A stretch of DNA of 33,841 nt from the NCBI GenBank assembly GCA_964640775.1, contig CAZXIT010000003.1, positions 1 to 33,841 of the forward strand. Direction: 5' to 3'. A model generated the notes under the pieces. The model had not been told where the DNA came from and made no database searches. It worked only from the letters and a program-made list of their open reading frames with translations. This DNA is from CAYMUN01 sp964640775 (GTDB lineage Bacteria > Patescibacteriota > Saccharimonadia > Saccharimonadales > UBA4665). Made by a program: the position numbers and the translations under genes. Positions within the stretch are counted from its first letter, which is position 1. Every line of letters starts with the position of its first letter. Below, one piece after another: positions 1-7,875 of this stretch.

Positions 1-952
1 CCCAGACCATCGACGTGTAGCCAAACAGCCGCTTGCGTGAGAAGGTTGCTACCACCTCCGAGAAAACGCCAAAGGCCGGGAGGATTAATATATAGACCTC
101 CGGGTGTCCCCAGGCCCAGATGAGGTTGATATACATCATTGGGTTGCCGCCAAAATCCGACGTAAAGAAGTGCATGCCCAGTGTTCGGTCCAGGGCCAGC
201 ATCGCCAGCGTGGCCGTCAGAATGGGGAAGGCAAAGACTACCAGTGACATGCTGCCCAGTACGCTCCAGCAAAAGATCGGCATTTTCATCAGTGACATGC
301 CGGGTGCTCGCATTCGCAGTATAGTCACCAAAAAGTTCACCCCCGACAGCAGACTGCCCACTCCGGCAATCTGCAGGCTCCAAATCCAATAGTCCACTCC
401 GACACCCGGACTATAGGCCAGCTCGCTGAGCGGCGGATAGGCCAGCCAGCCGGCCGCTGAGAATTCACCGACGGCCAGGGACGTATTTATCAGCATCATG
501 CCGGCCGCGAACAGCCAGAAGCTAATGGAATTCAGAAAGGGAAAGGCCACATCCCGGGCGCCAATCTGCAGCGGTACGATCAGGTTGATTAGGCCAAACA
601 TAAAGCCCATGGCTACAAAAAAGATCATGATAGTGCCATGAGCCGAAAATATCTGCTGAAAGTGGTCAGAGGTCAAAAAGCCGTGGGCGTCGCCGACCGA
701 GGTGGCCTGCTGCAAACGGATCATGGCGGCGTCGATGATACCGCGCAGCAGCATGGCGCTGGCAATCAGGATGTACATGACCCCGATTTTCTTAGGGTCC
801 AGCGAGGTGAGCCACTCGTCCCAAAGCCATTTCCAGCGCTTGGTGACGGTCAGCAGGACGATGATGCTGAGCCCGGCCAGCAGCATGCTGATCTGGCCGC
901 CAAGGACAATCGGGCCGTTCTGCAGGGCGTGGAGGCTTAATTTTCCAAACAT
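1..952 (-). CDS. cyoB: Cytochrome bo3 ubiquinol oxidase subunit I, partial
   Basis: Catalytic haem-copper subunit of a proton-pumping quinol oxidase in the cytoplasmic membrane. I translated the minus strand by hand: it starts MFGKLSLHALQNG and closely follows E. coli CyoB. The visible residues correspond to the quinone-site R70, D74, H97 and Q100, the low-spin haem ligand H105, and the CuB/cross-link motif HPEVY near the window edge. About 317 residues are present of roughly 660 expected; the C-terminal half, including the remaining haem and CuB histidines, lies before base 1. The start ATG follows the cyoA stop by one base, so the two are cotranscribed. The truncation is caused by the window edge and is not a mutation. 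Confidence 0.96.
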   Translation of the reverse strand, partial: MFGKLSLHALQNGPIVLGGQISMLLAGLSIIVLLTVTKRWKWLWDEWLTSLDPKKIGVMYILIASAMLLRGIIDAAMIRLQQATSVGDAHGFLTSDHFQQIFSAHGTIMIFFVAMGFMFGLINLIVPLQIGARDVAFPFLNSISFWLFAAGMMLINTSLAVGEFSAAGWLAYPPLSELAYSPGVGVDYWIWSLQIAGVGSLLSGVNFLVTILRMRAPGMSLMKMPIFCWSVLGSMSLVVFAFPILTATLAMLALDRTLGMHFFTSDFGGNPMMYINLIWAWGHPEVYILILPAFGVFSEVVATFSRKRLFGYTSMVW

Positions 953-953
953 C

Positions 954-1781
954 TTACTCTATTCCCGCTAGCTGTCCAGCCGGGCTGCCACCCACCGGCC
1001 CTAAGTATTTATGAATAATTGCATCATACAGGAAGGGGTCGCTGTAGGCATAGGTCGCCGGCATATCATTTTGGCTGGGGCGGCTGAGCTTGGCGTAGGC
1101 CGGGGCATCGAGCACCACCGGCTGGTGCTTTGCCTGATCTACCCATGCTGAAAAATCTTGCTGGGAGGTAGAGCGAGCCATAAAGTGCATCCCGGCGAAG
1201 CCGGCGCCGCTCAAGTTAGCCGAAGAGCCGCGGTAGCTGCCCAGCCCGTCGGCCATCAGGTGCAGCTGGGTGGACATGCCGGCCATGGCATAAATCTGCC
1301 CCCCCAGCTGGGGGATCCACAATGAATTCATCGGGCCGTCAGCAGTGACTTCGAAGCGTACCGGCGTGTGCTCGGGGAGCTGGACAAAGTTGACGCTGGC
1401 AATGTTTTGCTCGGGGTAAATAAACAGCCACTTCCATTGCAGAGCCACAACCTGGATGGTCAGCGGCCGGGTATTTGAATCAAGCGCCCGAAAAGGATCC
1501 AATCGGTGGCTGCTGTTCCAGGTGATCACTGACAATACTAGGATAATCGCGCAGGGCAGCCCCCACCAAATGGATTCCATCACGGTGCTGTGGTCCCAGT
1601 CGGGCGTATAGCGGGCGCCTTTGCTCTCGCGGTATCTCCAGACGATTGCAAAGGTCATAATAAAGACCGGAATCAGCACTACTAGGCCCAGTAATACGGC
1701 GATGTACATCAGGTCACGTTCCTGTGCCGCCACGACCCCCCGCGGTTCCAGCACCGCAATTCCCACTGTTGTTAGACTCAT
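954..1781 (-). CDS. cyoA: Cytochrome bo3 ubiquinol oxidase subunit II
   Basis: Subunit II of the bo3 quinol oxidase, 275 aa. Two membrane helices (about 25-47 and 70-90) are followed by a cupredoxin-like periplasmic domain with typical CyoA sequence (WKWLFIYPEQ, MNSLWIPQLGGQIYAMAGM, AGFAGMHF). The CuA ligands of cytochrome c oxidases are absent, as expected for a quinol oxidase. It lacks the N-terminal lipoprotein signal peptide and lipobox cysteine of E. coli CyoA; translation starts just before the region equivalent to the mature N-terminus. The ATG has GGAGAAG just upstream and an extended -10 (TGC-TATAGT) ending 9 bp before it. It is first in the operon, ahead of cyoB. Confidence 0.95.
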   Translation of the reverse strand: MSLTTVGIAVLEPRGVVAAQERDLMYIAVLLGLVVLIPVFIMTFAIVWRYRESKGARYTPDWDHSTVMESIWWGLPCAIILVLSVITWNSSHRLDPFRALDSNTRPLTIQVVALQWKWLFIYPEQNIASVNFVQLPEHTPVRFEVTADGPMNSLWIPQLGGQIYAMAGMSTQLHLMADGLGSYRGSSANLSGAGFAGMHFMARSTSQQDFSAWVDQAKHQPVVLDAPAYAKLSRPSQNDMPATYAYSDPFLYDAIIHKYLGPVGGSPAGQLAGIE

Positions 1782-1790
1782 TGCTTCTCC

Positions 1791-1815
1791 ACTATAGCAT
1801 TTTCGGTGCTATGAT
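1791..1815. promoter_or_regulatory. Divergent extended -10 promoters for cyoA and polyprenyl synthase
   Basis: The 40 bp between the two divergent starts hold two outward extended -10 elements of the same form. On the minus strand TGC-TATAGT (1799-1791) serves cyoA; on the plus strand TGC-TATGAT (1807-1815) ends 6 bp before the ATG at 1822. Neither has a convincing -35 box. The promoters are so close that simultaneous RNA polymerase binding is unlikely. Confidence 0.6.
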
Positions 1816-1821
1816 TCTTAG

Positions 1822-2814
1822 ATGAATACCACTGATCTCGCCGAGCTGCTATGCATACCCGGATTGCCATCGCATCTGGAAGCGGTCCAGGGTTATATGC
1901 GTCGGGCTGTTGCCCCGGCGAGCGGCAGCTTGGGGCGTTCCTTGCAGCGGACCACCGGTGGCAGTGGCAAGCGTTTGCGTCCGATATTGGTTATCGCTGC
2001 GGCCGCTTCGCAGGGCACCGCCATTGACGCCCGCGTACTGCGGGCGGCAGCAGCAATCGAGCTGGCCCACCTGGCCACGCTGGTGCACGATGACATTATG
2101 GATCAAGCCGCCATTCGCTGGGGACTGCCAACGATTAGCAGCCGGGAGGGACCCAACCACGCCATAGTTGTCGGTGATTATCTCCTGGCAATTGCCATTG
2201 CCGAAGCTATCAGCGTCAGCCAGGATATCGGCCGCGAACTGGCCGCCACCATCGCGATTGTCTGCGATGGCCAGAGCCGGGAAACCGCGGATGATTATAA
2301 TCCTAACCGCGCCATCGCATCATACAATCAGGCTATTCACGACAAGACGGCTACCCTGCTGGCCGCGGCCTGCAAAATTGGCGGCCAGTGCGCCGCTTTG
2401 CCAGCCAAGCAGGTTGCCGCTCTCGGAAACTATGGCGAAGCCTTTGGCATGGCCTTTCAGCTGGTTGACGATGTCCTGGATTTTACTTCCGATACCAAGA
2501 CTATGGGCAAGCCCGTCGGCAATGACGCCAAAACCGGCGTCTACACCCTGCCGCTGCTCCTCGCCCTGCGGGGCAGCGGCGCTAAAAAAATCCGCCCATG
2601 GCTCGGCAAAGCCCCGCTGCAGCCGCTATCAACTCGAAAGCTGCGAACGGTGTTAGAAGAGTGCGGCGCGCTTGACCAAACCGTTCAGACGGCTCAGGAG
2701 CAGGCAAAAGCCGCCGAGAGTGCCTTGCAGAGCCTGCCGAAAACCTCCGTCGTACATGGCTTGCAGCAGCTCCCAAGCCGGTATCTGGCCGAAGCCCTCC
2801 AAAAACAAACGTAG
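1822..2814 (+). CDS. Long-chain polyprenyl diphosphate synthase
   Basis: Trans-isoprenyl diphosphate synthase, which condenses isopentenyl diphosphate onto an allylic primer. 330 aa, the normal family length. Visible motifs are GKRLRP (49-54), the first Asp-rich motif DDIMD (90-94), GDYLLA (about 118-123) and the second Asp-rich motif DDVLD (216-220). The residue five before the first Asp motif is alanine, as in long-chain enzymes such as IspB, which suggests C30 or longer products. It could supply a quinone side chain, given the divergent quinol oxidase, or a cell-wall lipid carrier; the sequence does not decide. The ATG is 6 bp after an extended -10 and has no Shine-Dalgarno sequence. Confidence 0.92.
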   Translation: MNTTDLAELLCIPGLPSHLEAVQGYMRRAVAPASGSLGRSLQRTTGGSGKRLRPILVIAAAASQGTAIDARVLRAAAAIELAHLATLVHDDIMDQAAIRWGLPTISSREGPNHAIVVGDYLLAIAIAEAISVSQDIGRELAATIAIVCDGQSRETADDYNPNRAIASYNQAIHDKTATLLAAACKIGGQCAALPAKQVAALGNYGEAFGMAFQLVDDVLDFTSDTKTMGKPVGNDAKTGVYTLPLLLALRGSGAKKIRPWLGKAPLQPLSTRKLRTVLEECGALDQTVQTAQEQAKAAESALQSLPKTSVVHGLQQLPSRYLAEALQKQT

Positions 2815-2851
2815 CCGCGTTGGCAAGCACTGGCGATTTGCCGCGCGCCGC

Positions 2852-3886
2852 TTATGAGTGCCGTAGTTTGTCTAAAAACTTCATAAGCTCGCTATGCAGG
2901 GCCGGACGCTGTACGGGGACGAGCCCGCCCTCTAGCAGCTCTTCGTCACCAGGCTCAGATGCCAATAACTGCTCGATACCCTCAGGGGTATCAACTCGTG
3001 GCACGACAATTCTAGTCAAACTGAAAACCGGCTGGGCGGTAGGAGTGGCAGCTATGGTTTGGATCTCGGTTTGGGTATATTTTGAGCTGGGCGGAGTCAG
3101 CTCTTCCTCACGTATCAGGGCAATTTCATAAAGGTGGATTGTCTCCCGCTCTCCGCTCCCCGAAACTTCTGTCTGAGTATATGCTGCGACACTTATCTCG
3201 GTGCCGCTTTTGTCCTGTATGCCGCGGGGAGTATGTCGATCGTGCCGGATATCGTGCGGCAATTGCGCTAGGGTGATGTGCTCCCGGAATACTTCAGCCA
3301 TGGCGGAGGCGCCCCGGAATCGGTCGAGTATTGATTTTGGAAAAGCCGGTAAAATGCCAAGAGTACCGGGCTCGGAATTCATAATTTGATTGATGTCCTC
3401 ACTGACGTGCACCAGTGCTGCTACGAACCCGGGATCCTGTACTTGTCCAGGCTGGTTGAATTTGGCTAGAGCCAACGCAAACTGCAGCGCGACCAGGCCG
3501 ACTGTTTTTGCCCTTGGCGAGTCTTGCGCGGGATCTTCCTCGATTAGATTTCTATCATTGAGCCTGACGCGCCACGGCTGCTTGGCATTGCCAGGTGTGC
3601 TGGGCTGAACGTATAAAGCCGATGGTCCCCGTTCGCCCTCAGCAGATCGCTTGAGCGTGACAGCCACACGATTTTCGTCGCTGCTCGGTATCTCGCAAAG
3701 ACTTCTGGATACGCGGGTCTCAACCTCTAAATTGGCAAAGGGTATCGAGAGACTATGCATGATAGTGTGCAGTACGTCCGGCTGTCGCAGCCGGGTATCA
3801 ACAGCATCTCGGAAGGCCTGTGTCTCCTCATAGGTCGGCAAATGCAGCAGCCTGCCCGGGTCAAAATCGCTGCCCTCAGCCGTCAT
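2852..3886 (-). CDS. Unrecognised protein, tandem paralogue A
   Basis: 344 aa, no family recognised and no signal peptide or membrane helix. It is clearly paralogous to the gene just upstream (3883-4869). Shared blocks are AVDTRL/AIDSRL near the N-terminus, TVGLVALQFALALAKF/TVGIMAVEFVLALAKL in the middle, and a C-terminal block with the pattern DKSGTEI...ERETIHLYEIAL against DDSGAAI...REQIRTHEIIL. The start ATG overlaps the stop of the upstream paralogue (ATGA), so the two are translationally coupled. The C-terminal 90 residues are rich in T, P and E and probably flexible. Confidence 0.75.
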   Translation of the reverse strand: MTAEGSDFDPGRLLHLPTYEETQAFRDAVDTRLRQPDVLHTIMHSLSIPFANLEVETRVSRSLCEIPSSDENRVAVTLKRSAEGERGPSALYVQPSTPGNAKQPWRVRLNDRNLIEEDPAQDSPRAKTVGLVALQFALALAKFNQPGQVQDPGFVAALVHVSEDINQIMNSEPGTLGILPAFPKSILDRFRGASAMAEVFREHITLAQLPHDIRHDRHTPRGIQDKSGTEISVAAYTQTEVSGSGERETIHLYEIALIREEELTPPSSKYTQTEIQTIAATPTAQPVFSLTRIVVPRVDTPEGIEQLLASEPGDEELLEGGLVPVQRPALHSELMKFLDKLRHS

Positions 3887-4869
3887 CCTGCTGCTAGCTC
3901 CAATGCCCGTCGAAACGGTTTAAAATCGCCAAGTGTTGCGTCGCGGCTGGTATTTTGATCAGTGCTGAACGGTTCATTGGGCAGATCAGCTTCTCGGGTT
4001 GTCTCGACAATCTTAGGCGCCAGCCGTGCAGTCATGCGCAGGCTTCGCACAGAGGCTGCCGGTACGCCGGAGGTCCCCCCCAGCGCATCACCAGACTGAC
4101 TAGACGAATCGCTGGTCAGTATAATTTCATGGGTGCGTATTTGCTCGCGCTGGCCGCGGCTATCGGTAAAGGAAGTGGCAACTGAGAAGACGCCAATAGC
4201 TGCGCCGCTATCATCGCGCTGGCCGTCCGGGATACGCCGTTCTTGCTGGCAGCTGTGCGGTACTCCTGAAATTGCCAGGCTGGCACGCAGGTCGGCGCCA
4301 ATCGATTGTATGGTCGGTGCCGCTGCCAGATATCCGGGAGTGTAGACATCAAGACTTCTGACATATGCCAGTTTGCCGGCCAGCACTTGGCGTATCTGCT
4401 GGCTGTGATACTGCACTATCGGCTTGAGCAGGGGTTCTACCTCGGGTTGTCGAAGGTCAAGCTTGGCGAGCGCCAGCACAAACTCAACGGCCATAATACC
4501 GACAGTGTGTGAACGTTCCCGCTCATGGGCGAGGCTGATACCGTCAAGCCATACATTCCAGTCCGTTGGCATGCCACCTAGGTGGCCGTTCTGTACCGTG
4601 AGCGTCGAGGGCACCTCGGTCCGATCTCCCTGACTGACAATGCCAATTTCGAGTGTATTGGTATCCACATTTTCACTTGGGTTTACATCGCTGGTCGCCG
4701 TAACGCTGACCAGTAGGCCCTCGGCAGGTGCCACCATGTACAATTTTGAATGTCGAACTACATCATTAGCTCCCAAGCGCGAATCAATTGCATCAGTCAG
4801 CAGGCCAACTTCAGCCGGCGTTGGCGCCCGGAAGTCATCAGGCGTAAAACCGTCCAGTGAGGTATTCAT
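3883..4869 (-). CDS. Unrecognised protein, tandem paralogue B
   Basis: 328 aa from the ATG at 4869 (MNTSLDGFTPDDF). An in-frame ATG at 4905 would add 12 residues, but it lies on the -35 box of a good promoter whose -10 ends 7 bp before 4869, so 4869 is preferred and the message is probably leaderless. No known family is recognised; it appears soluble. It shares three conserved blocks with the downstream paralogue at 2852-3886. The middle block, a hydrophobic helix ending in ALAKL, is the best conserved. First gene of a two-gene operon. Confidence 0.75.
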   Translation of the reverse strand: MNTSLDGFTPDDFRAPTPAEVGLLTDAIDSRLGANDVVRHSKLYMVAPAEGLLVSVTATSDVNPSENVDTNTLEIGIVSQGDRTEVPSTLTVQNGHLGGMPTDWNVWLDGISLAHERERSHTVGIMAVEFVLALAKLDLRQPEVEPLLKPIVQYHSQQIRQVLAGKLAYVRSLDVYTPGYLAAAPTIQSIGADLRASLAISGVPHSCQQERRIPDGQRDDSGAAIGVFSVATSFTDSRGQREQIRTHEIILTSDSSSQSGDALGGTSGVPAASVRSLRMTARLAPKIVETTREADLPNEPFSTDQNTSRDATLGDFKPFRRALELAAG

Positions 4870-4876
4870 TAAGATT

Positions 4877-4905
4877 AGTATATCATATTTAGCAAAGTAT
4901 AACAA
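4877..4905 (-). promoter_or_regulatory. Sigma70-type promoter of the paralogue pair
   Basis: On the minus strand, TTGTTA (4905-4900), a 17-bp spacer, then TATACT (4882-4877). The -10 ends 7 bp before the ATG at 4869, so transcription should start at or next to the start codon. Confidence 0.7.
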
Positions 4906-4940
4906 ACAATAGTTAACTCTATGAAATGTTTTGCTTGTGC

Positions 4941-4969
4941 TTGCAAATTATTAGTTTCTCAAGTATAAC
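4941..4969 (+). promoter_or_regulatory. Sigma70-type promoter of the ROK kinase operon
   Basis: TTGCAA (4941-4946), a 17-bp spacer, TATAAC (4964-4969). The start codon at 4994 is preceded by GGAGG (4984-4988), so this transcript has a short leader with a ribosome binding site, unlike many neighbours. Confidence 0.65.
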
Positions 4970-4993
4970 TACGGTAATAAATCGGAGGATCGG

Positions 4994-5911
4994 ATGGCAG
5001 TGCCTGAGGTGGTGTTTGTCGGCAATGCGGGTGGCACTAGTATGCGTTTCGGCATAGGGACGGAACACGGGCTGCTGCACAATCAAAAAATCGAGACGCC
5101 AACCGATCCTGATAAATTTTTCTGGGCGATCGGCGAGGCTGCACTGCGCTATATGCATTGTCGGCCTGATATCACGACTGGCGCCGTCGGTTTCCCCGGT
5201 CCGGTCCGCATTAAGCCTGACGGTATTGCCGTCGGCCCGTTCGTCAATATCCCAGGTCTGGGCACAGAGCCGTTTGATATTGGGGAGCGGGTGGCTGCCG
5301 AGCACAGGCAGCTTTCCGGATTTCGCTGGCTGCCGCTTAATGACGCCGAAGCCGAAACCCATGCCGCGCCGTCAGTTATCGAAGAAGACACGACCGACCA
5401 GACAGTGCTTTATTTTGGGATAGGCACTGGGGTTGGCGGCGACGCTATACGGAATGGCGTGATCATCAGCCGGGCGGCCGGCATTTTAGGCGAGAACGGG
5501 CACATTCCACTGCAGCGGGACGACGGCACCTATACGACGCTGGAGGCGCTAGCCTCCGGCACGGCAATTCGAGATCTATACGGCAACGGGGAAGAATCAG
5601 CTGAGGAGCTGGCTAAATACGCTTCCGCCCAAAGTTCCTGGAACCGAGTTGGCAATGATCTCGCCCGCGGCATCGCCGTGCTGGCGCCGGTTATCGGCAT
5701 GAGCCACGTGGTCATTGGCGGCGGTGTCTCGCGCGACCATAGCCGGTATGAGAGAGCTTTGTACTCTGAACTGGCCCGCGCCGTGGCGCCAATCCCCGAT
5801 CACATTGTCGGCCGGCCGCCAGCCATCCATTTCGTCCCGCCAGACCGAGTTGATACACTTGGTCTCGAAGGCGCACTTCTTGCCGCCCAGCGCCGTCACG
5901 AGGAATTTTAG
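4994..5911 (+). CDS. ROK-family sugar kinase-like protein
   Basis: 305 aa, actin-like ATPase fold of ROK kinases, which phosphorylate hexoses such as glucose or N-acetylmannosamine. Visible features: phosphate-1 loop GNAGGTSMRFG (10-20), candidate catalytic Asp117 in NDAEAE, phosphate-2 loop GIGTGVGG, an ENGHIPL segment at the usual GExGH position, and VVIGGGVSR in the adenosine region. Two oddities: the Asp that usually begins the DxGGT phosphate loop is Asn11, and the CxCGxxGCxE zinc motif is absent. The substrate cannot be told. GGAGG lies 5 bp before the ATG. The next gene begins directly after its stop codon. Confidence 0.82.
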   Translation: MAVPEVVFVGNAGGTSMRFGIGTEHGLLHNQKIETPTDPDKFFWAIGEAALRYMHCRPDITTGAVGFPGPVRIKPDGIAVGPFVNIPGLGTEPFDIGERVAAEHRQLSGFRWLPLNDAEAETHAAPSVIEEDTTDQTVLYFGIGTGVGGDAIRNGVIISRAAGILGENGHIPLQRDDGTYTTLEALASGTAIRDLYGNGEESAEELAKYASAQSSWNRVGNDLARGIAVLAPVIGMSHVVIGGGVSRDHSRYERALYSELARAVAPIPDHIVGRPPAIHFVPPDRVDTLGLEGALLAAQRRHEEF

Positions 5912-6868
5912 ATGAAAAACTGTCTCGATATTGTCCGCCCGTTTGCGGCGGCGCTCGATGAGCGGACCATCACTAATGTCCAGATGTTTGGCGGTATTGG
6001 CTCAGCCGCTTTGATGCACCCGGAGGTTGAAATACTGCCAGACGAAGGCCTGGTTGTCATGCACGACGAGCTTATCTTGCCGCAGTACAGAGATGCTGCC
6101 GGACGCAACCTCCGCGACCTCGACTGCTTAGTATTAGCGACTGACGAAGCCGCAGTAGCCGCTGCCGAACAGGCCGCTGCCGATACAGTTGGGACGGATT
6201 TAGAATTATCGTTTTTTGGACTTCGCCCTATGTCGCAGCTCAACGACCAGCGCCATAACCAAGCTGCCAGCTTGGCTTTGGTGCATGTATCCGACCGCTA
6301 TGTTGCTGAGTCAGAAGGCAAAATTACCCACGCCAGGAAAGCATTATTTCCCTTCGTTGTCGATATGGATGTGTCGACGCTGGATACATGGAGGCTGATG
6401 ATTGCCGGGGGTAACCCTATGCCAATCCCACATCCCGGAGTCACGCTGCTAAACTATTTGTCCAGGTCAGAATCTGGTTTGCGCCCCAAAGACGAGCCAA
6501 AGCTTAACGCGATGACGAGCAATATCGCCGCCAAAGCCCCAGGCGTTATTGACTGGGTAATGGATGGGCCTGGCGCGTCACAGCTGGAACTGGCTCGCAT
6601 ACTGCATACTTTGCGCGAGCCCGAGTATGGGGCCAAGCCTCTCAATGTCGGCGGCGTCATCCGGATTGCGCCCTACGGTTTTTGGCCTGACCTCATTGAC
6701 CACGAGGCCTATATGCGCGGACGGCCCGGCTTGGCCGAAGCTGTGCTCAAAGCCGCCCGTCTCAAGAGCCGAGGTGTTCATATGGCTGAGAGCAGCGAAG
6801 GGCTGGTGGATTTCTGGCAGCGCAAAGTCGAGCCGCGCATCAGCACTATACTAAAAAACGAAACCTAA
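5912..6868 (+). CDS. Nucleotidyltransferase-like protein, function unknown
   Basis: 318 aa. The N-terminal part has GGIGS (27-31) and RDLDCLVL (68-75), which fits the hG[GS]...Dx[D] pattern of the nucleotidyltransferase superfamily, although the roughly 40-residue gap between the two motifs is long. No further domain is recognised; the protein is soluble. The ATG abuts the stop codon of the ROK-like kinase, so the two are cotranscribed and probably act in one pathway, perhaps on a sugar or nucleotide. The family assignment is tentative. Confidence 0.6.
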   Translation: MKNCLDIVRPFAAALDERTITNVQMFGGIGSAALMHPEVEILPDEGLVVMHDELILPQYRDAAGRNLRDLDCLVLATDEAAVAAAEQAAADTVGTDLELSFFGLRPMSQLNDQRHNQAASLALVHVSDRYVAESEGKITHARKALFPFVVDMDVSTLDTWRLMIAGGNPMPIPHPGVTLLNYLSRSESGLRPKDEPKLNAMTSNIAAKAPGVIDWVMDGPGASQLELARILHTLREPEYGAKPLNVGGVIRIAPYGFWPDLIDHEAYMRGRPGLAEAVLKAARLKSRGVHMAESSEGLVDFWQRKVEPRISTILKNET

Positions 6869-6884
6869 GCTCAAGGCCAGAATA

Positions 6885-6913
6885 TTGACGGTTGCTTGTT
6901 AATTGATTATAAT
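6885..6913 (+). promoter_or_regulatory. Strong sigma70-type promoter
   Basis: TTGACG (6885-6890), a 17-bp spacer, a perfect TATAAT (6908-6913). It drives the gene at 6940, which has AGAGG at 6929-6933, 6 bp before the ATG. Confidence 0.75.
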
Positions 6914-6939
6914 ATGTGTATTAATTACAGAGGTCGCTG

Positions 6940-7875
6940 ATGTCCAGACAGTCTATGGTCCCGTGGCGCGATTCATTGCCAATTGGCCCGATGGCTGGTT
7001 CACGCTGGGCTTGTCCGGGTATCGGGGTAGAAAAAGTTGCAAAATTTGAACGCGAAGGCGGCATTGTCACTGATGAGGTTATTTTGGCTGAATCAAATGG
7101 CCATTGGCAGGATTTTGTTTTGCGAGTTTTCCCCGGAGGCTTGCACGCCGTAGATATTGTCAGGGTTACAGACAATAAAGTGCTGACTGAGCCGGCGGCT
7201 GCAAACATGTATGCCGGCTTGAAGCCGACACCGACCGGTGCTCCCCACGCGGCTCAGCTGCTGCCGCGGCTGCATGCCGGCGGCCTGTCCGTCGGTGACG
7301 AGCGTGAAGTGACTGCCGTCAAGATCGACAGCAGCGGGACGACTACGACCATTAAACCGACGCCAGTCCAGGAAGGCTCAAGCGACTACGAAGACAGGAA
7401 GGCCGCCAGCTTGCTCATCACACCGGCTTCTCGCAGCCTCAAGATGTATGCCAGCGGGATGGTACGCAGAGCTGACGATATACATGCGGCGGTATCACTC
7501 AATGAAACCGGTGGCCGGCCCTCGGGTTTCATCACAGTCAAGGCAGGAAAAAATCATGATAAGCCAGGCAGTGTGGCCATCAATATCGGCCCGGACGGCC
7601 AGCTGACAACCCTCAAGGTGACTGGCCAGGGCTTGCTGGCCCATATGGCTGTGAAACTGTCTTCAGTCAAGGTGCTGGAAACAGAAGCCGTTGCTGTAGC
7701 GGATGCCAGGGAGCGGGCAAAGGTGCTCTATTTCCTCAGAGATATCGTGCCGTTTAATGGGCTCGGCGCTTTAGACTTGCGCACTAGTGTTTCGGCGCTC
7801 TATCGGCATCTCGGCGACCGCGATATGGATCCTTTGAGCCACCTCGCGTATCAAAAACAGCCTGTGAGCCGCTAA
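6940..7875 (+). CDS. Unrecognised protein
   Basis: 311 aa, no family recognised. There is no membrane helix or signal peptide, and the middle (residues about 80-160) is rich in T, S, P and K. The C-terminal 100 residues look helical. It has one of the best promoters in the window (near-consensus -35 and -10 with 17-bp spacing) and a good ribosome binding site, so expression is probably strong. Its stop codon overlaps the stop of the convergent gene at 7872-8804 by 3 bp. Confidence 0.7.
   Translation: MSRQSMVPWRDSLPIGPMAGSRWACPGIGVEKVAKFEREGGIVTDEVILAESNGHWQDFVLRVFPGGLHAVDIVRVTDNKVLTEPAAANMYAGLKPTPTGAPHAAQLLPRLHAGGLSVGDEREVTAVKIDSSGTTTTIKPTPVQEGSSDYEDRKAASLLITPASRSLKMYASGMVRRADDIHAAVSLNETGGRPSGFITVKAGKNHDKPGSVAINIGPDGQLTTLKVTGQGLLAHMAVKLSSVKVLETEAVAVADARERAKVLYFLRDIVPFNGLGALDLRTSVSALYRHLGDRDMDPLSHLAYQKQPVSR

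Noticed and set aside
638..971. Two open frames on the plus strand at the left end
   Set aside because: They are antisense to cyoB, whose translation clearly matches the family.
5036..5045. ACTAGTATGC, identical to part of the trp operator, inside the ROK-like kinase gene
   Set aside because: It has only one CTAG, no inverted partner, and lies within a coding sequence.
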